Of a stretch of DNA of 64,000 bases, positions 61,082 through 64,000 are shown piece by piece. The notes beneath the pieces are model-generated. The model saw only the letters and a program-made list of their open reading frames with translations, did not search any database and had not been told where the DNA came from. A program made the translations under genes and the position numbers. The DNA is from Microcyclosporella mali (Eukaryota > Ascomycota > Dothideomycetes > Mycosphaerellales > Mycosphaerellaceae), in the NCBI GenBank assembly GCA_002785985.1, contig NHNU01000011.1:496001-560000 (forward strand). Direction: 5' to 3'. Each line of letters opens with the position of its first letter. Position 1 is the first letter of the stretch.

Positions 61082-61780
61082 TCAACCCTCCACCTTCAAC
61101 TCCCTTATGCCCTCAACGACGTCCACGCCATCCTCGTCATCTTCATCGGCAGTCTTGCCAGCAAGGCCTTGCTCCCACAATTGCTTGCCAGTAAGCTTCT
61201 TCTCCTCCTTCGGCCCCCTCTTCTTTTTTTCCTCGGCCTCGTGCTCGGCCTGTCTTCTGGCCGCATCTTCCTCCATCTCTCTTTTGAAGCTCTCCCGCCA
61301 CGACAGAAAGCTTTCTCTAGTCACTTTCTCACCCTCAAACTTCCTATTCTCCTCTTCTTCCGCCTTCGCAGCCTCAATGTCTTTCTGTGTTTGTACAGCC
61401 TGTGATCTCTCCGCCATAAGCTGCTCCGCCTCGTCCTTCAGTGTAGACACCAGCGTGAAAACCATAGCCATGCCAAGATTCTCCTCTATTGTAGGCTGTA
61501 ATGCTTCCAATAAATGCATTTTATCCTCTTGCACGTCCAAGAACTCATGTTTGCTTGCGTTAGGCGGTTGTGTGACGTCCAGAATTGGTGCTTCGTCCGG
61601 GTATGTCTCTGGATAACGTACATTCAGGATGATGATGGGGTCTTCACTCTCGTCTCCGTTATCGTGAAGTGGTTCGAGCTTGATTGTTATTCGATATTCC
61701 GTGTCGGACACATCTTGAATCTCGTCTGGGAAGATGGAGTCGAGCACTTCTCGCTCTTCTTTTTGCTCTTCGGCGCCCAT
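61082..61780 (-). CDS. GIR2: RWD domain protein Gir2 (DFRP2/Rbg2 partner family)
   Basis: Single-exon frame of 232 residues. The RWD domain occupies about 3-118 (EEQKEEREVLDSIFPDEIQD, ILNVRYPETYPDEAPILDVT, LLEALQPTIEENLGMAMVFT). A charged helical region follows (ERSQAVQTQKDIEAAKAEEE, then VTRESFLSWRESFKREMEED, with the WR..F..E pattern shared by Gir2/RWDD1). The C-terminus has LTGKQLWEQGLAGKTADEDD. Gir2 binds the GTPase Rbg2 and competes with Gcn2 for Gcn1, linking it to translation and amino-acid starvation signalling. The gene is divergent from NHP2. Confidence 0.93.
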   Translation of the reverse strand: MGAEEQKEEREVLDSIFPDEIQDVSDTEYRITIKLEPLHDNGDESEDPIIILNVRYPETYPDEAPILDVTQPPNASKHEFLDVQEDKMHLLEALQPTIEENLGMAMVFTLVSTLKDEAEQLMAERSQAVQTQKDIEAAKAEEEENRKFEGEKVTRESFLSWRESFKREMEEDAARRQAEHEAEEKKKRGPKEEKKLTGKQLWEQGLAGKTADEDDEDGVDVVEGIRELKVEG

Positions 61781-62044
61781 TGCGAGCTTTCAACTATTCT
61801 CTCTCTGCTCTTGCTGTAGCTTAGAGCAAAGGAGTGCAAGACGGAGAAGTTGTGGTGCTGAGTAAAACAACCCTCGATTGCCTGCAAAGGTGAAGTTTGG
61901 ATTATGGGCAGCCTGAGGCATGATTTCTGGATTTAAGCTTCTGCTTCGCACAGAGCTTCCTTCCTGCTTCAGAAGAAAACTCAAGCAGCAGCAATAGCAC
62001 CAAACTCGAAAAACACGCTACCACTCGCACCAGCAACCGCAATC
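61781..62044. promoter_or_regulatory. Divergent promoter region (GIR2 / NHP2)
   Basis: 264 bp between the two ATGs, joining a translation-linked gene and a ribosome-biogenesis gene. It is AT-richer than its surroundings; no certain TATA box or ribosome-biogenesis motif could be pointed out. Confidence 0.45.
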
Positions 62045-62831
62045 ATGGGCAAGGACAAATCAGAAGCCGAAATTGCCGCGAAGAAGGAGAAGAAAGAGAA
62101 GAAGCGCAAGCGGGAAGAGACTGAAGATGTCGATGCGACGAGCACGCCCAAGAAGGAGAAGAAGAGCAAGAAGAGAAAGTCCGAGGGCCCAGCCGTTGAT
62201 GAGGACTCCGTCATGGACATCGATGGCCAGTCGCTCGTGAAAGTCGACAATGCAGAGGGGAAGAAAGATATCAAGGCTGTAGTTGCGGTGCCATTGAGCG
62301 CTCTCGTGCCTTTCGCGAACCCGCTCGCAGACGAGAAGAGCCAGAAGAAAGTGCTCAAAGCCGTCAAAAAAGGTACATGCACTTGCCCTACCCTATCCAC
62401 CCATCCAATGCCCTCTTCTGGATGTCACCATCACAACAAAACACTAACAGCATCCCATCGCAGCCGCGAAACACAAATCCCTCAAGCGCGGCGTCAAAGA
62501 ATGCGTCAAATCCATCCGCAAATCCCCACCCTCCACCCCATCCTCTCTTACAGCCCTGCCCTCCGGCATTGTCATCCTCGCCGCCGACATCTCGCCCATG
62601 GATGTCATCTCGCACATCCCCGTGCTCTGCGAAGACCACAGCATACCCTACATCTACGTGCCCTCGCGCGCCGAACTAGGTGCCGCAGGGAGCACCAAAC
62701 GTCCCACGAGCGTGGTCATGCTGACGCCGAACCAAGACAAGAAGTCGAAAGAGGATGCGGAGGAGTGGATTGAAGCGTACAAGGAGCTGCACAAGTTGGC
62801 TGTGAAGCTGGGTCAGACTGTAAAGGTGTAG
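62045..62831 (+). CDS. NHP2: H/ACA snoRNP protein Nhp2 (L7Ae family)
   Basis: Two exons, 62045-62372 and 62464-62831, with a 91-nt intron (GTACAT...ATCGCAG), give 231 residues. Residues 1-60 form a Lys/Glu/Arg-rich extension (KKEKKEKKRKREE, KKEKKSKKRKSEG) suited to nucleolar localisation. The L7Ae fold follows: ALVPFANPLADEKSQKKVLK, AAKHKSLKRGVKECVKSIRK, GIVILAADISPMDVISHIPV, LCEDHSIPYIYVPSRAELG. Nhp2 is one of four core proteins of box H/ACA particles that guide rRNA pseudouridylation. The N-terminal extension is longer than in yeast Nhp2. The intron lies just before the RNA-contacting helix. Confidence 0.96.
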
Positions 62832-63230
62832 ATGCCAGGTCTACATTTCTTCTTTTCTCTGACTGCAAATGGCGATGACAGGAATGGGCGTTCACGGCGT
62901 CTATGGATGTACAAGGATCTACTGCTTCTTTTCTTCCAACGTCTTTCGGACGAAAAAAAGTGTGTGTATGAGAAGCGAATCTCACCAAACGAACGCCGCA
63001 ACCAACTTCTATCGTGCCGTGAGACCGTCATCATAAAACGTAATATTTTACAGAACGATCCATATGTCCACCCATGCCGCCTAAGCGGCGCCGCAGCGCC
63101 ATCGCAAAGATTCGAAGCAGATCTGGTATCATAGTCGCAACACAATATGATCCCCAAGCAAAAGCCACACAGAAGCTGGTTTGGCTCAACAAAGTCGTAG
63201 AGTCATCCGGAAGTCATACACAACCAATCC
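62832..63230. other. Intergenic between convergent genes, 399 bp
   Basis: 3' flanks of NHP2 and the GGPP synthase gene. Short frames on both strands (e.g. 63074-63271, basic) are not supported. No RNA gene was seen. Confidence 0.5.
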
Positions 63231-64000
63231 TCAAGCACTGGCGCTCGCTCGCGAATGCTTATCGATCCTGAGCTTCTCCAAAAAGCTCTTGATCCCCTCT
63301 CCTTTCCCTCGTCCAGCATCAACTTCGTCCACGAGCGTCAAGGCCTTCTTTGTCAGGCCCCTCAACACTCTCCTCGTGTATGAGAAGCTGCCGGTGCGAT
63401 CCATATACGCTACTGCATACTTTTTCACCTCGTCATCCGTCGTCTTCTGCTTCAAAATATTGACGAGAACCAGATTGGAAGGATCTGAGCGAATGGCATG
63501 AATGATTGGGAAGGAGAATTTGCCCTCTGTCAAGTCTTCGCAGAGGCCTTTGTTATGGGTGTAAGTTGTGTCGCTGAGATTACGGTAATCGTCGAGGATT
63601 TGGAAGAGGAGGCCAATGGTGTTGACGAGAGGGACGTAGTCTGCTCTGGACGACGTGGGAACGCCGTTTGCTTGGAAGTTATGCGCAGGAGACTCGGCGC
63701 ACATGAGCTTGATCGCGAGACGGAAGAGGCCACCGGTCTTGTTACCGACCATTTCGAGGTAGTCATCTTCGGTGGGACATGTGAGAGTGTCGCGCCAGAA
63801 GAGGTCCATGCCTTGCCCTCGATGTAGATTCAGCAGCTCTTCCGTGTAGATGCGTATTGCTTCCGGGTTGTTGAGCGTGAGGAGTTCTTGTAGGGCACAG
63901 AAATAGATGTAGTTTGCGCTGTTGATCGTTTGCGCAGTGCCGAAGATGCTGTGTGCAACTGGGATGCCACGCCGCAGCTGAGAGCTGTCTTCTACATCAT
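63231..64000 (-). CDS. BTS1: Geranylgeranyl diphosphate synthase (5' part beyond window)
   Basis: Open frame from the right edge to the stop at 63231; about 256 codons are visible and the start and first Asp-rich motif region are cut. At the edge the frame reads DVEDSSQLRRGIPVAHSIFG, part of the helix carrying the first DDxxD motif. Then FGTAQTINSANYIYFCALQE, LFWRDTLTCPTEDDYLEMV and KTGGLFRLAIKLM. The second aspartate motif is in GLLFQILDDYRNLSDTTY, followed by GKFSFPIIHAIR. These are typical of fungal GGPP synthases, which condense IPP with allylic diphosphates to C20 for protein prenylation and diterpenoids. Pathway-specific paralogues exist; the housekeeping enzyme is assumed because no terpene cluster is visible. 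Confidence 0.94.
   Translation of the reverse strand, partial: DVEDSSQLRRGIPVAHSIFGTAQTINSANYIYFCALQELLTLNNPEAIRIYTEELLNLHRGQGMDLFWRDTLTCPTEDDYLEMVGNKTGGLFRLAIKLMCAESPAHNFQANGVPTSSRADYVPLVNTIGLLFQILDDYRNLSDTTYTHNKGLCEDLTEGKFSFPIIHAIRSDPSNLVLVNILKQKTTDDEVKKYAVAYMDRTGSFSYTRRVLRGLTKKALTLVDEVDAGRGKGEGIKSFLEKLRIDKHSRASASA

Noticed and set aside
41229..64000. Terpenoid gene cluster joining the P450, Dabb protein and GGPP synthase
   Set aside because: Vps25, Sld3, Pob3, Gir2 and Nhp2 separate them; no terpene cyclase or prenyltransferase partner is present.

Overview
The window is nuclear DNA from a filamentous ascomycete. Genes are interrupted by short introns (43-101 nt) with GTRNGT-like donors and CAG/TAG acceptors, lie on both strands with few hundred-base gaps, and encode typical Pezizomycotina proteins (fused alpha-beta tryptophan synthase, calcipressin, Kar9/GAS2-like protein, cutinase-family esterase, FACT subunit Pob3, Sld3, Npr3). 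Gene content fits a Dothideomycete, possibly near the Mycosphaerellales; that placement is an impression, not a test. I see no transposon, CRISPR, rRNA, phage or telomere. There is one tRNA, tRNA-Arg(CCG).

Layout. 1-9 kb: 3' part of a DUF2470 membrane protein, two small charged proteins sharing the same C-terminal tail, and a large Kar9/GAS2-type cytoskeletal protein. 9-17 kb: a possible three-exon small gene, the urease GTPase UreG, a bHLH transcription factor, 3 kb without a convincing gene, and a C2H2-like zinc finger protein. 17-28 kb: a peroxisomal ABCD half transporter divergent from a sphingoid base kinase, calcipressin, a 15-bp minisatellite, tryptophan synthase and a secreted cutinase-family esterase. 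29-41 kb: mitochondrial uS11m divergent from Tim44, a 2-oxodicarboxylate carrier, an Ohr/OsmC peroxidase, the GATOR1 subunit Npr3, a zinc-finger-like protein and eIF3d. 41-49 kb: a Dabb-domain protein next to a seven-exon cytochrome P450, a small nuclear-type protein packed behind the ESCRT-II subunit Vps25, and a 941-residue uncharacterised protein. 50-64 kb: replication initiator Sld3, an F-box-like protein, tRNA-Arg, a coiled-coil tail-anchored protein, a small orphan, Pob3, the RWD protein Gir2, the snoRNP protein Nhp2 and the 5'-truncated end of geranylgeranyl diphosphate synthase.

Most genes are unlinked housekeeping functions (translation, mitochondrial import, replication, chromatin, TORC1 signalling). 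Several pairs are divergent with gaps of 244-400 bp that probably act as shared promoters: uS11m/Tim44, ABCD/sphingosine kinase, Ohr/Npr3, Sld3/F-box-like, Gir2/Nhp2. I found no defence system or biosynthetic cluster. The most unusual signals are the duplicated tail module at 2.0-3.8 kb, the degenerate ABC signature at 18.0 kb, the start codon apparently split by an intron in POB3, and the P450/Dabb pair. Several gene ends were corrected from simple open frames by reading splice sites; exon coordinates are given in the entries.
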